Positions 1 through 11,740 of a stretch of 64,000 bases of DNA are shown here, piece after piece. The position numbers and the translations under genes are program-made. Numbering within the stretch: the stretch's first letter is position 1; every line of letters starts with the position of its first letter. The notes under the pieces are model-generated. The model was given only the letters and a program-made list of their open reading frames with translations, was not told the DNA's origin and ran no database searches. Source of the stretch: Taenia hydatigena (Eukaryota > Platyhelminthes > Cestoda > Cyclophyllidea > Taeniidae); the NCBI GenBank assembly GCA_036345935.2, contig JADWOT020000007.1:9439076-9503075 (forward strand), read 5' to 3'.

Positions 1-180
1 GTTAGTTATGTTTCGGTCTCGGTAATGCGCACTTAGTCGACCGCTTTGCATTGGCTCAGCGAACTAGCCTGTGGGCTACACCAGAAGTCATAGCCCTTCT
101 TTGTAAGCCAAATGTCGATACTCCGCCTGAGGGCTACATCATCATTGGTGTGCAAGGGGGAGTCAGGGCGCCATATTAGC
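1..180 (+). repeat. Repeat family R, copy 1 (partial)
   Basis: The stretch around 84-150 resembles 25840-25900 in the same orientation: both hold the string TAAGCCAAATG followed by a diverged GATA(T/C)TC..GCCTG..GGCTA block. The copy may be cut by the window edge. No reading frame stands out. Similarity is patchy, so the edges are approximate. Confidence 0.35.
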
Positions 181-539
181 AAATAATGGTTTGTGTTTCC
201 CTGCTCGACTTTGGAATCCTTGTTTACATATTATCTTGAAACAAAGAAAATCATATTGAAGCAGCGTTTGGAGGAAGCATGCATATTAACAATTATATTT
301 GGTCCCATAAATTCGTGCATATTGAGCGTAAATATGCACACAATCACTTGTTCAAAAGCGTTTTGGATTTACTACACTTAAAGGCACACAGATTTGGCAT
401 TGTTGCAACATTCTAGCAAAATGGTTTTAATCTTATGCGGGCGTGGATAATTGAGAGCCTTTGCAACACAGCTAAGTGCGCACTTGTGCTCACGTATGGA
501 GCAGCAAGCTTCTTCCTCTATTTGTCCACGCTCTGCGAC
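181..539. other. No gene seen
   Basis: AT-rich sequence with no frame, splice-site pair or repeat that I can support. The 62-aa open frame at 193-381 has no protein-like composition. Confidence 0.5.
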
Positions 540-707
540 CACGCACACTTTTAGACACTTGGCACTGCCGCAAAAGAATTAATACATTGGTGAACGGGAC
601 ACCCACGGTGGGACTCAAATCCAAAATACTCTACTTAGAAGGCAGACGTCTCATCTATCAGGTCACGCGGGCTGGATCCTCGGCTTTTTAAACACTTAAC
701 CTAATTA
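540..707 (-). repeat. tRNA-Arg-derived SINE, family T copy 1
   Basis: On the minus strand, positions 676 to about 600 read as a decayed tRNA: an anticodon arm with loop CTTCTAA (anticodon TCT, an Arg type) and a polymerase III B-box-like block GGATTTGAGTCC. A unique tail containing TTCTTTTGCGGCAGTGCCAA follows, down to about 540. The same tRNA-plus-tail arrangement occurs at 34184-34330 on the plus strand, so this is a SINE and not a lone tRNA pseudogene. Similarity also continues about 15-20 nt upstream of the tRNA start (TTAAAAAGCCG). The A box is poor. An active copy is unlikely. Confidence 0.7.
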
Positions 708-1314
708 TCTCGCCAAGGATGGATACCCACCCAAATGCACAATGTTTTTAGTTCTTTATCCTACTACCTAATCAATTCTACCACCCAAGCAGTGCGGCAA
801 AACAACTTTCGGCTCAGTTTACATCACTCCTCCTCATTCCCATAGGTTTTACTATTTGTCCCGTAATAATTGGCTCCTCGAAATATTTTATTCCCATTTG
901 AGGTTCTGGGTGCCCTTCACACCTTTCCACGTCCTTTGTTTACTTCACGTGTCTTCGCAGTGCTTACATTTTCACTCCCCTATCACATCGTTTTCATAGC
1001 TAATTTTAACATGTTGTTCCTTTTGTCGATTTTTCGCAACCTTTGGCAAGCAGGAGTGATCGCAGCTTAGTCGAACAAAGCATGTTTCGGATCTCAACAC
1101 TTGCAGGCTATCCGTACTTTTCCAAAGCTTGCGCCTGCTTGAAAATATTGTCAAATTGTGTTGCTGCAAACGTATGACACCACGACCCCGCAAGATTTGC
1201 CCTGAGGTAACCGAGATCTTATCGGTTAACGAGCCAGAACACCACTAAAGTTCGAAGACTAACCAAGCGCACACGCTTAAAATTGTGGTTAATCATTAAC
1301 TTAAGGCAGCAACA

Positions 1315-1387
1315 GGGTCCAGCGGTTCTGTGGTATGGTTTTGACTTGAGGTACGTAAGCTTCCAGGTTCAAATTTTGGTTGGGCCC
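1315..1387 (+). pseudogene. tRNA-Pro-like relic
   Basis: A 73-nt segment whose ends pair as an acceptor stem: GGGTCCA against TGGGCCC, with 6 Watson-Crick pairs plus one wobble or mismatch. It has a D-arm-like GGTTCTGTGGTATG and a B-box-like GGTTCAAATTT. The layout resembles eukaryotic tRNA-Pro as I remember it. The anticodon loop TTGAGGT would give GAG instead of a Pro anticodon, and the anticodon stem pairs badly, so I call it a relic. It could instead be the head of an old SINE. Confidence 0.45.
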
Positions 1388-3340
1388 GGCACCTGATTCG
1401 CACTTGGTAGTTATCTGGTAAACGCGTCTTATAGTTCTTGGATCACTGCTTAGTTAGATTTTTGTTGGTCGCTACTTTATCAGAAGTCCTTTGGAAGCGG
1501 TTCCCCTTTTTATTCCGTCATTTGCACAAACAGGACTGAAATTGCTATCCAAGGTCATCGAGTTGAATGTAAAAATGAATTTCCTCGATGTTAATTTACC
1601 AATATTATTGCAAAGGAAGATCAAATAAGCTTTGTATTTAAAGCCAAACGTCCTTCCTGAATGGTCTTAGATGATGCTTATGGACAGTTTGCCTGCACAC
1701 TCTCCAACATTGGAGTGAACATTTGGTTATTGTGTCAAAACCAAACGTCAGGGAGCGTCTGTCTACCAATTTGAGGAGGCTAATTTGGTAGGAGAAATAA
1801 TTGATGTCGCGGTCAGTCATTTATTTAGTCGTCACAGTTAACTCATGAGTGTTTCTTTTGGCTCTGATCAATCTGAAGTGCCTGACGCAGGAGGCTGACC
1901 AACCATCCTCGAAGCCATTCCTCCACAGCAATTCTTTGCTGCGCATGGTATACGGCAGAATGAGGGAAGAGTGGGCAGCATTGCTTTGAGGTGCTATTTC
2001 ACATGGTCATGCAGAGCTTATAACACCATCGCTAGTACTTTCATCCAGTTATAACTCGCACACAAATAAATGGCAACACCATTTGCCATCAAAACTTGTC
2101 ATGCCATAATGTTGTGCACATGCCTTCACAAGAGCCTACATTGAGTCCATACATGAGAAAACCATGGCTGTTTTGTTTACATCTTCAAATATCATATACG
2201 TGTTCCCTCTCAACGCGTTTAACAGTCATCATGGATGCAGTCACAGCCCCAGATTGCTGGAACATTTGCCGTTTTTTAAAGCAAATTTGACTTCATAGCG
2301 GTCTAGTCGCTCAAGCATATGGTTATTGCACTGGAATCAGGCAGAACTGCTCGGTCATAACTTCGAAATTTTAGCCAATCGCTTAGATGCGTGGCTAAAC
2401 TAGTCTTTGAATCTACCACCGTAGTCTTCAATTTGCTCGCAAGAGAAAAGCTCTTCCAGCTCTACTTATTTTCTGCTGAGCAAAGCAATTCTTGCACGTG
2501 AGCTCCTTAATGGCGAACTTTATAAAATAGCAGATTGCACGTAGCAAATTTACACTTCGCTTGACTGTGCGCTTAACTACTCGAACAATTCATTCTATGA
2601 AGGATACAGTTACGTTTTGCAGTATGGTCTTTCTAACAATGCAAAGGGTAGCTTAGCCCTTCTGTACGGTATCAAGCAACGCGCTTTTGCGTTCGACACT
2701 AATGTGGGTGCAGTCCACAACGTTTATGTGCCTCTTACGAGAACGTGCTAGAATCGGCTCGTTTGATAGGTGCGCTGATAACCAACACTAATGGGATCAC
2801 GCATGAGTCATTACAATGAGCAGTCAGCAAGCCCATTCCATGTTTGTCGGCAGGGTTTGCAGGAATGCGACGATCAGCAGCCACAACATGAGAGGACATT
2901 TAGCCCAGAAAAATACTTTGGTTGGAAATGCTTCGAGAAATCACACATAGACACACGCAAAGGGGAAAGACCATTAATCAACGCCTAAGCATCTTTAATA
3001 TTCCCTTAGCAAGCATCAGCCCTCTATTATCTATTTTGATAGAGCGCGTTTGCTCTGCATGGACAGCCATGGATGCAACTGAACGTCTCACGTTAAAATG
3101 ACGTGTAACGAAGTATTTGCAGTGCTGCATATATAAATTCGCATCACATTGATCGGTTGTATTAGTTGCATCCTTGATGCAACTATCGCGATATTCAAAC
3201 ACAGAGCCCAAAAAGCGCTACATGCATGGGTGCAAATGTGGCTGTGTGCCCTCCTACCTTCTTCACCACAGACGAATGGAGCTTGTAAGCCCAAAGTGCC
3301 TGAAATAAGGCGAATTCGTGGACAAATCTCATTCACTACA
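1388..3340. other. No gene seen
   Basis: No exon with matched splice sites, no RNA gene and no clear repeat copy. The short open frames here lack conserved motifs. The frame at 2791-2988 is followed by overlapping open frames on both strands, as expected by chance in sequence of this composition. Confidence 0.45.
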
Positions 3341-3349
3341 TGTCGTTAG

Positions 3350-3760
3350 TAAGAAGTCGCCTCACCAAAGTTGTCTCACTGACTGCGGCAGCAGCAGCTA
3401 CATTCATCTCATAGCCCACGCATCCAACCCCATCGAGGGCACCGCTCTGACCACCCCTTCCCTGGAAGATACAGGTCGCACTCCTTTATCAAAGAGGCAT
3501 CATGCGGCTGCCGCAAAGGAGGAAGGCGGTCCCTCTCACTGCACGCCATTAGTAAGATGTCGCACTACCAGTGTCATCTCCCTGGTTGCAAGAAAACTGC
3601 AGTAGTGGTAGCAGCAGCGGCAGCACCATCTTACTTGCCCACTCAACCTAAGTGAGCGCTTCAATTCACCATCCATTTCTGAGGGATACAGATTACACAC
3701 TTTTGGAGAAAATAGATCACACAACGACTACAAAGGACGGGCTTTGCGTTTACATTAGAC
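3350..3760 (+). repeat. Repeat family P, copy 1, with internal direct duplication
   Basis: Positions 3520-3740 match 57440-57620 in the same orientation. Shared strings include GGCGGTCCCT, CGCCATTAG and CTGAGGGATA near the right end. Inside the copy, the block starting AGTAAGAAGTCGC (3349) recurs diverged at 3550 as AGTAAGATGTCGC, so the unit is partly duplicated in tandem. It is rich in CAG/GCA triplets (3390-3400, 3610-3630). The open frame at 3318-3605 is low-complexity repeat sequence and has no recognised domain. Confidence 0.5.
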
Positions 3761-3864
3761 CATGGATATTTGCTGCACAAAAAACGCTTAGCTTGCATGA
3801 AATTCCTGCGCAAATGTTCAACATCCAGCTTATATATCTTGGCTACGTTTAGCCACCACGTCAC

Positions 3865-4640
3865 CCATGAAACCGAAACTGCACATCTACTAGTGGTCTA
3901 ATTTGTTGCGTGGGTATTTTACCGATCGGAAAGAAAATAACTCATAGAGAGGGCCAGGAGTCGACAACGAGGATGTCAGCAGGTTGACGGAGTCTTAAGG
4001 TGCCACTACTACCAAAGTGATGTTTAACATTTCTGGCCGCCAGATGCAACACATCTCATAACAGAGAGAGAAAAGAGTCACAAATGGCAACGCTGTTCAT
4101 TAAAAATGTCTCAAAATGCAAGCAAAAATACAGGCAGACTGCACCGATTCACATCTTGCGAAAACCACGGTGACACATTATCTACATAGGGCATGATGCA
4201 AGAAGTTTGAAACTAACTTGAGAGAGAAAAGGGACCAAGTGATGGGGTATGCACGCAGTAAGGCTTCGGGTTGCCTACAATACTTGAAGGGGATGGTGGC
4301 GATCCAGAATGGTCCCGTTTCCCGTAGTCAAGAGTAAATCAAAACACTCAGGCATCGAAGAACCTCCGACCTCAGCCATCACAACTTGTTGGTGACGTAT
4401 GAAATGCGTTAAGAGTCCACGGTGCCGACCACAGAATTTCCATGCAAAGGAAAGAGGAAGGAACTCACGAGCAAGAGATTTCGCAGGCACTCTTATTAAC
4501 TGGAGAGAAAGGGGCTAAAGAGTGGTACTAAGCTGGTAGACATTCGAGAACCGGTGCCGCGACCTCGATTCTGTCTTCACGGATCGAATCAATCTACCAC
4601 CCCTCAGTGCTTTGGCGGACTGGTAATTAAAACGCGCAAT
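3865..4640. other. No gene seen
   Basis: Nothing supported here except that its right end approaches the poly(A) signal of the minus-strand gene at 4820-5890. It is probably intergenic DNA downstream of that gene. Confidence 0.45.
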
Positions 4641-4643
4641 CAC

Positions 4644-4649
4644 TTTATT
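4644..4649 (-). terminator. Poly(A) signal AATAAA of the 4820-5890 gene
   Basis: The minus strand reads AATAAA here, about 170 nt after the stop codon at 4820-4822. Spacing and strand fit a 3' UTR end for the preceding exons. A hexamer can occur by chance, but its place after a phase-consistent terminal exon supports it. Confidence 0.6.
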
Positions 4650-4819
4650 AATAATCAGCTAAACGAATGAACGGGTCAAATAGATGCAAAAAAGCAGGCG
4701 TATGGATAAACCATTCAATTAATCAGTCAAACAAAATCAATCAACTAGTCAGTCAAATCATCAAATCACTGCTCGATGAATTGGTTTAAGAATTGGGGAA
4801 TCACTCAGCTAAATTGGGG

Positions 4820-5890
4820 TTAAGTACAGCGATTGCAGCAGTAGCACGAAGAAAAGAGGTAGCGGAGACGCCTCCTCAGTCGTTTGAACCACTACAGTGA
4901 AAGAAAAGTGGAAGAAGAAGAAAGTGTGTTCTCTTGGGTGGGAAAGACATTGACATGGTAGACGGGAGGATGAAGTAAAGAGTGCAAGCTTACCGAAGGA
5001 AGCAGACGAGCCAGAGGAAGCGGATGATTGGCTAGGACAAGAGAAGTGCAACAAGTGAGCTCTTGGCTCAAGTATTAAGGCAAGCACTGGATGGCTGGAT
5101 AATCTAATGGGTTCCAAGTGCGATGGCACAAGTATTGGAGTCACTCACCAGAGTCGGTTAAGTTGCACAGAGTCCTATATTTTCCCTCTTGCAATCTCCT
5201 CACCATATCCACATCCCCTTTTCCTCCACCCTCCTCCTTCTCTTCACCTGGCTCTACCTCAGCCTCGAATTCCACACCCACCTCCTCCGTCGCTCCCCGC
5301 GTGGTCGAGAGTTGGCTCGCCGTTTGCAATGGTGTCACTGTGGTGAGCGATGACGACGTAGGAGAATCTGATTCCATCCGGGAGGGTGGAAACTGCCACC
5401 ACTCCACCTGCTCATCCCCATCCGACCACTGACTCGTCAAAGTCAAGCAGTCGGACAGGTCACATTCCGATTCCTCGTGCCCCATCAACTCGACCTCGTC
5501 GTCATCGCTCAGCGTCTGCTCCTGCGCCTTATTGTCACGGGTGAGGCCTGAGCGAGGGGAGAAATAGGAATGAGCGAATGTGAGCAGAGGAAGCTGAGTA
5601 AAGAATGAAGGCTGTGATGGGAAGGAGGAGGAGGCACTTACTGGTATGCTTGGTGACGTCGTTGAGAGATGCATGAGTGGGAACGGAGCCAGGAGAGAAG
5701 AGGGAGACGAAGGAGGAGGCGCGAAATGGGAGAGATAGTGGGCGACTAATTGCGATGGACGAGTAAGATCTGGCGGGTGGAATGCTTTTCCACGTTGCCG
5801 CCAGTCGTGGTTGCCACAACCTCAATGCTAGCATTGGCGGTGAGGAGGAGGGTGGTAGTGAGGTTGGGCGCCTCTGATGTGCACTTGCAT
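4820..5890 (-). CDS. 3' end of an unidentified gene; acidic region and basic Cys-rich C-terminus
   Basis: Four minus-strand exons join in one frame: 5642-5890, 5149-5547, 4994-5031 and 4820-4891. Donors are GTAAGT, GTGAGT and GTAAGC; acceptors end CTCGCTCAG, TTGTCCTAG and TTTCACTGTAG. Phases match at each junction (A|GC, G|CC, then phase 0). The product is Ser/Pro-rich in the first exon, then acidic (around SDDDEVELMGHEESECDLSD, then a Glu/Gly-rich run). It ends in WFKRLRRRLRYLFSSCYCCN followed by RCT and a stop, a basic helix-like segment next to a Cys cluster that could be lipidated (inference). A second acceptor at 5949 gives a longer first exon in the same phase (5642-5948). The family is not recognised. 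The 5' part lies beyond the N gap at 5971. The ATG opening at 5674 is inside an intron and is not the start. Confidence 0.7.
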
Positions 5891-5970
5891 CTACAACAAC
5901 AATTAGAGGGAGGAAGCGCTTAAGCCGAGTGTGCACTGCTATTGCTGCAAGTGATAAAGCAGGCGAGTCA

Positions 5971-6070
5971 NNNNNNNNNNNNNNNNNNNNNNNNNNNNNN
6001 NNNNNNNNNNNNNNNNNNNNNNNNNNNNNNNNNNNNNNNNNNNNNNNNNNNNNNNNNNNNNNNNNNNNNN
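5971..6070. other. Assembly gap (100 N)
   Basis: Exactly 100 N, the usual placeholder for a gap of unknown size. It sits about 80 bp upstream of the most 5' visible exon of the minus-strand gene at 4820-5890, so that gene's missing exons may lie in the gap or beyond it. Confidence 0.95.
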
Positions 6071-6874
6071 TTTACAACGCTGCCACAGATAACAGATCAG
6101 ATTCGCAGTAGTGTGTATTTTAATGAGAGGATAGATGGCGCAAATGTAAAATTTTTTTTGCTAAACAGAGAGCAGTGTTTTGCGCCTTGTCTTTACGTTA
6201 TCAACAGAACTTTGACGCAAACAAATGGCATTAATAGAAATGCTGTAACCTTAAAGCCATTGCAGGAAAACAGCTAGGCACTCATCCTTGTGATCCTGTT
6301 TGTTTTAAGGCTCCTTAGTTTAAGCGATTGCTTGCACGCTTCCTTCGTTTATTTCCGAACTATAAATTCATCATTAGCAATGAAACAGGCACTTGCTTAC
6401 ACAACGCTGTAGCCAAAATTTGCTGACGTAGAACTGTGCGTTAATTGGGTGGAGAGAGCAGAGTTTATTTTTTAAGTACAGCTGGGGTACATGTGCCCAT
6501 TGGCTAAAATTAGTAACAAATTCATGGCTTCATGATTGGGCATCTACTGTCCCCAAGGTGGACTCATAGCCACGACTAATGTTCAGCTTGTGTGATGCAC
6601 TGAGGCAGAAGTGAGCTTCAGTTTTTATAACAGGCCCACAATCAGCCCACGATGTAATTTGAAAACTTAAATGAGTAACTTCCTAATGCAAACGGCACTG
6701 CCACTCTCTTTTATGAGAGCCTATTTTGCTTCGACTCAATTAACGTCTCTTTCACTATTTTAAAAACCTCCTAGAAATACTTTGGCAAAATTTGTTTCCG
6801 GACAAAGAAAAGACTCTCCATTTAGTCGTGAGCTATTAGTCATGTCGGTATTTTCCTTTATTTTCGTTTGTTGT
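6071..6874. other. No gene seen
   Basis: No exon for the truncated minus-strand gene could be recognised on the far side of the gap, and no repeat match was found up to the start of family E at about 6875. Confidence 0.4.
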
Positions 6875-7712
6875 GGTCACTCCACCAGCACGCCACTTTG
6901 CAAAGCTAGCTGCAGTGTTGGTTCTCATTTTCTTAATTAAATGTTGTTTACCTTCTGCAAAAAAAGCCAAGCTCACAGCACGGAAGTTCTAATTGAGCAT
7001 CAGTTTATATACGGTAGAACAATTATCGCAATCGATGACGGCATTTGGAGGAAGTATCTCATATATACGCATGATGACTTCGTCATCGCAGCCTCTGACC
7101 GGATAGCATTTACATGAGATGTTCGCGAGCCCATTCCAGATAAAACTTACGAAGTTAGGATCCGCAGATTGCCAGCAGTAGCATAGATTTAACGCACTAC
7201 TTGGGCCGTTTTAGTACAAATGGATCCTTGTGAGCGACCACTTTCAATTGTGCAAAAGCCAAAACATACAGTCACCTGTCGCATCAACTGGCACTCGATC
7301 GTGTCAAACATTTGTGCAGACTCCATAATTAGACAGAAATCAAGGTGTGACACGAGGCGTTGGGACGAATTCGACTTAATGCTCGATATGGGAATCGAAA
7401 CATGCAGGACAGCAGCAGAAGCGAAGCAATGATGGGCACTGTCCCAACCCTCTATTGATCTACATTTGACAAGAGACTAATAAAAGTGGTCATAACCTGC
7501 GTGGCGCCTGACCAAGCACTGCGATTAACTGAGTTTTAATGCCCTCATAATCGATACTGCTTATGGGGCGACAAACTTTTCTTAGCAAAATCCATCCTCT
7601 TTTGACATACTTCAGCCAGGTTAGAAATGCAAGGATGCTGCGTATTTTATCGCATCCAGTCACAATAGACATCCTTTATCTAAAAAAAAATTGTATCATA
7701 GTGAAAATCTGC
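6875..7712 (+). repeat. Repeat family E, 3' half (copy E1)
   Basis: This block is an inverted, diverged copy of 13355-14195. Anchors shared with the reverse complement of that region include TTTGCAAAGCTAGCTG (6897), CGGATAGCATTTAC (7100) and ACGAATTCGACTTAATGCT (7365). A peptide-level match survives: RRWDEFDLMLDMGI at about 7350-7400 and again on the minus strand near 13700. That suggests a former coding segment of a mobile element. The frame at 7220-7432 is short, and the second copy is broken in that frame upstream. No transposon class can be assigned. Confidence 0.75.
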
Positions 7713-10700
7713 TCTTTTATACCTTAAAGTATACGTTTTGCGACATTATTACTATTGTCATGTTCACCGAAATGCAGTTGGGTAGAAGGCTTTTAGTAAT
7801 TGCAAAAGATGGACAAATTTTTTTGGCTGTGCTGGTTGCCTAACTGTGCGCATGCAATCGATGCGTTTACCTCTGACAATTACAAATGAACCCTTTACTT
7901 TCTCAGACCGAATGCATTGGAACGCGAACCGGAAAGCGCAGTAGGTAATTCGTGTTTTAAAGCTGCTCTTGCTGATTTTGCACTCCTTTGTCTTGCTCCG
8001 TGAATATAAATTGCATTACTCCGCTATTAGCTGCTACTACCGCTACTGATCCGGAAACTGCTTTGCAATTTATCTGCTGCAAAAAATGCAGCAGCATAGA
8101 ACAAGGCAGGATGGTCTACAGCCTTCAAAAGATTTTTGTGATGTAAAATCAATTCAGTTCACTTTATTATGGAATTTTATATTCCTGAGCCTTACTTTGC
8201 GCCTGAATGTTGCACCGAGGAGTTGTGTTTGACAAGTCTCCCCCTTGTGCCATTTTCTATCGTGCTCTGAGTTAGTTCTACTCTAATTCGCGTAACTTTG
8301 CAATGTCTGCTTAAGAGTTTGAAAGCTGCTCAAAAACTTATCTATGAGACGAAGCATTTTCCAGAAATAAATGCTAAACGACGATTTACTTCAAAAGAGC
8401 TGCGAAACGCCTTCAGTGGGGCTTAGCAGGTAACAGAGATGCAACCGGTAACGCAGAAAAGATAAAGATGGACCCCAGAAAGCAGAATGTTCTATTTTTG
8501 TTTCTTTGTGGTGCATTGCGACAACTTTCACACATTTAAAGCAAAGCGTTTGGCTTTATTTTGCAAATTACATGTAAATATATCGACTACGCCTTATGTA
8601 CTTTTAAATTTTATCTACTTATCAACGATTCGCCAAATTAAGTAAAGTTTGGCTAATTAGAAATCGCACGTAGTGATCGTTCTCTTCTTGGCTCAAAATG
8701 ACCCATTAGACAAGCACATCCTCAGTCTTTGTACTACCAGCTTAGTCTTGCTATTGGACTCTGTGGACGACAAAACTGGTAAGCTGGATGTTGTACGAGG
8801 GATTGTCGACAGTTGAAGCCGATCAAATTCAGAGAAATAAAATGTATCCGTAGTTTAGATTCTGTGGTAGCTGTATTTGACTGAAATTTCCTGGCTTTTA
8901 AGGAATCTGAGATTGTGAAATCATTGTCAAGCCTCCACGCGGTTGCTTGAAAAATGATTCGATTGATTGCGATAAGCGTATCTTTGGGTTGCGAACAGTG
9001 GTTGGGGTCGTCATGTGCACATAGTGTGGGATAGATGCATTAGTTGCTTTCTGACAGGTATTGATTCCGATGGTTGATTATTCGGCAGAAAATATGGTCA
9101 TACAATTGCTATATAATATTTGAACATTATGAATAATGCTAGCGTTAGGGCTACAGCTACCCTATCGGTATCACCATGCTTGTAGCGTAGACACAAATTT
9201 GAGCGTGGGGTTCATTGGGCCGGAGCATGTCGATCTCATCTATCCCCTTTCACTGGTCATGAGAGCGGAGATGAAAACTCTGTGCGCCTACTGCTGCAGC
9301 TTATTCTACCTTAGTCCTCAGACGTGTGTGTTCGTCTGCCTTAAATAAGTGTTTTATGTAAAAGAGAAGACCAGATCCAGCCTTTGAGGCATGCGTCTAG
9401 TTCGACGGCGATTGTTTTGCAATTTATCATTCCGTCTTTCATGTGCTGGTCCCACTGGACTTTTTCAGTTATTCGGTGGTAATAGGACAGCTATGCTTTG
9501 CTCCATGCTTTGACCATTGCGATTGGCTTCATATTTGTTAGAATTCGAATCACTTAACCACCAAGCAATCGAGTGATCACCATAAATGCCATGTGGGAAG
9601 GCAAACTGATAACAAAAGTAAAAGCGCCAGTGAAGTCCCTTCCTTCCCCATCCTCATTAATTTCATTCACAAGATACTTGCTACTGAGCAGAATTAAGTA
9701 ATATGAGTGTAGGGGTGCAAATAATAGGCGGGTTGTGGAGGAGCACTTCGTAGTTGGTTTTCATTATCACTGAAGTCTCATAAGTATTTAAGAATCTACA
9801 TTTTTTCCTTAACCATTGCTCAGAAACCTACTGTTTGCAGACTTTGAAGAAACTGCAGCGTCGTTTCCACAAATAATGACAGGACTGCCAGAAGGTATTA
9901 ATTTTGTTTTGACGAAAGAGGCGCTTATTTGCTAAGGAAATGTCCCTTCATTTGCCTATTTTTCATTATAAGAGAGGCCGGAAATAGTCGTGTTCTGGAA
10001 TTCGTGAACACAATCATTTGAAGACGCAAACTGAAAGGCAATGGATGAAGTGTGTGACGCCAGTGGCCATGACTGCTAGAGCTCTTGAGTATATTAGGAG
10101 GTACTCATTAATGCTCATGCGCAAAACTGACACCACTTGGCACTAATTTGAGAAATCCACCCTGGTATATTATGCCAATTTAGCAATTCAATGAACGAAA
10201 TATTCAATGGCATAGTGACTATTAAATGGGTACAATTATTGCAGACTAGACGCGTTCATGGTACGTATCCTCTTCGGAAACCGAAGTTGCTCCATTAAAC
10301 ATGAGGTTTGCATTTTCTGCCGCTTTTTGCCCAAAAGATGTATTTGAACAAGCAAGTACAGCACGAAACTATTTGCCTGTTAGCATTTACCCGCAAAGTT
10401 CATCCACCTCACGCGTCAAAAGCCGACCTAAGTCGCTCAATTTTCACCATTAGTGTTAATTTATTGATTTATTCAAAAATGAATCCAAAAAGCAACTTCG
10501 AAAACGCTTGAGCTCTTAATCAAAGTCTAGTATTAAATATCCACTAGAAAATGCAAACCGGCATTTACCATTCGCAGCAGCTCTAAATGTAGACCATATT
10601 ACTGTTACTTCGGCAGCGCAATAATCAGCTACAACTGGTGGAAAATGTCATAGCATGGATATATTGACCAACGCCTTATAAAAATTAATTTAAGCAGGAG

Positions 10701-10980
10701 CACTGAGGCTGTATATGAAAGAAACAACTACTTTGGACGCAAATGCAACAATCGCGTGCTGCTGTTTATGACAGCCATTTGCCTTAACATCTGCACTTGT
10801 ATCGCCTCTTCTTGCTGAGGAGACATTCGATCCCAAAAAGCGCGTAGTTTTACGTTATGAAAGTTTTACCTAAGCGGCTATTTCCGCTAAACATTCTTGC
10901 AAACCACTCTTCCTCATCTGCTGATAATTGAATTAACCGTAAACAAAGGTTGCTAATAATCGATGGTTGCCCTAGGTTAG
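7713..10980. other. No gene seen
   Basis: About 3.3 kb of AT-rich DNA. I found no exon with paired splice signals, no RNA gene and no match to the repeat families described elsewhere in the window. The frames at 9136 and 10308 are short and featureless. Confidence 0.45.
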
Positions 10981-10989
10981 TGTTGAGGC

Positions 10990-11740
10990 CACAGAGGCCG
11001 TGTTAAGTTTTTGATGTTTTGCTTGTATTTCTTCGTTTACTTGGTTTATTCGACTGGCATAATCCAGAGAAGGATTCAAAATCGGAAAAATATTCACTCA
11101 TTTTAAAGTAACTTCGAAGGGTCTGACAGTTGACGAAGTTAGCTGCAGCACCCCAACGGGGTACTATTTGTGCTATAAAATGTTTGTCTTCATTCATCGT
11201 TGTGATTCGGTCAATCCTGTGGTAAAAGGCAGTCACCACAGGACATTGAGTCACATGTGTGGAGACTGCATGGCTGCTTCGTATGGTGTCATTGCTTTTG
11301 AGATTTGATAAGCGATTGGTACATTGTGTGCTGATTTACTCTAAACTGAACTGCGTGTACATCTACTTCTGCCCACTGGTCATGAGTAGTAGGAACAAGC
11401 CCGTATGGGATCACCCGACCACTTCTGCTCAACCTTCTGTGGCATTGGGGCTTTGATGCTGTACGTCCACTTTAACAACAAGGAGTGTCCTTCCCAGTGT
11501 AGGCGTAGAAAAGATCTTTCCGCTGGACCACTCGTCTATTTCAAGAGTATTAGTTTATGGGCCGCATCCTCTTGCCATGCATTTGACTTCATTTCGGTGG
11601 GTAAAGTTAGATTTATGATGGGTTCATAGGCTTTTGCAAGGGTATGAAGTGCTATTCGATAGAGTGGCTTTTGAACCAACTGCACAGCAAGTAGTGGTGG
11701 CGATGATGGCGACGGAAATTTGTGGGCTTTCGCGTGCTTG
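10990..11740 (-). repeat. Repeat family P, copy 2
   Basis: Matches 56780-57430 in the same orientation, patchily (roughly two thirds identical by eye). On the minus strand, peptides of both copies agree: VVTAFYHRIDRITTMN near 11180-11240 and VITAFCHKTDRIAAMN near 56860-56910. Synonymous and conservative differences suggest the minus strand is the former coding strand. A further shared block is GGCGACGG(A/C)AATTTGTGG at about 11712 and 57378. The frame at 11003-11254 is a remnant and not a gene. Confidence 0.5.

Noticed and set aside
5107..5432. Two plus-strand frames opposite the minus-strand exon
   Set aside because: They are the antisense shadow of exon 5149-5547, which has matching splice phases.
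5141..5674. 177-aa minus-strand frame taken as one ORF with its ATG at 5674
   Set aside because: The real exon is 5149-5547; the ATG and about 40 leading codons fall in an intron, as the donor at 5641 and acceptor at 5548 join in phase.
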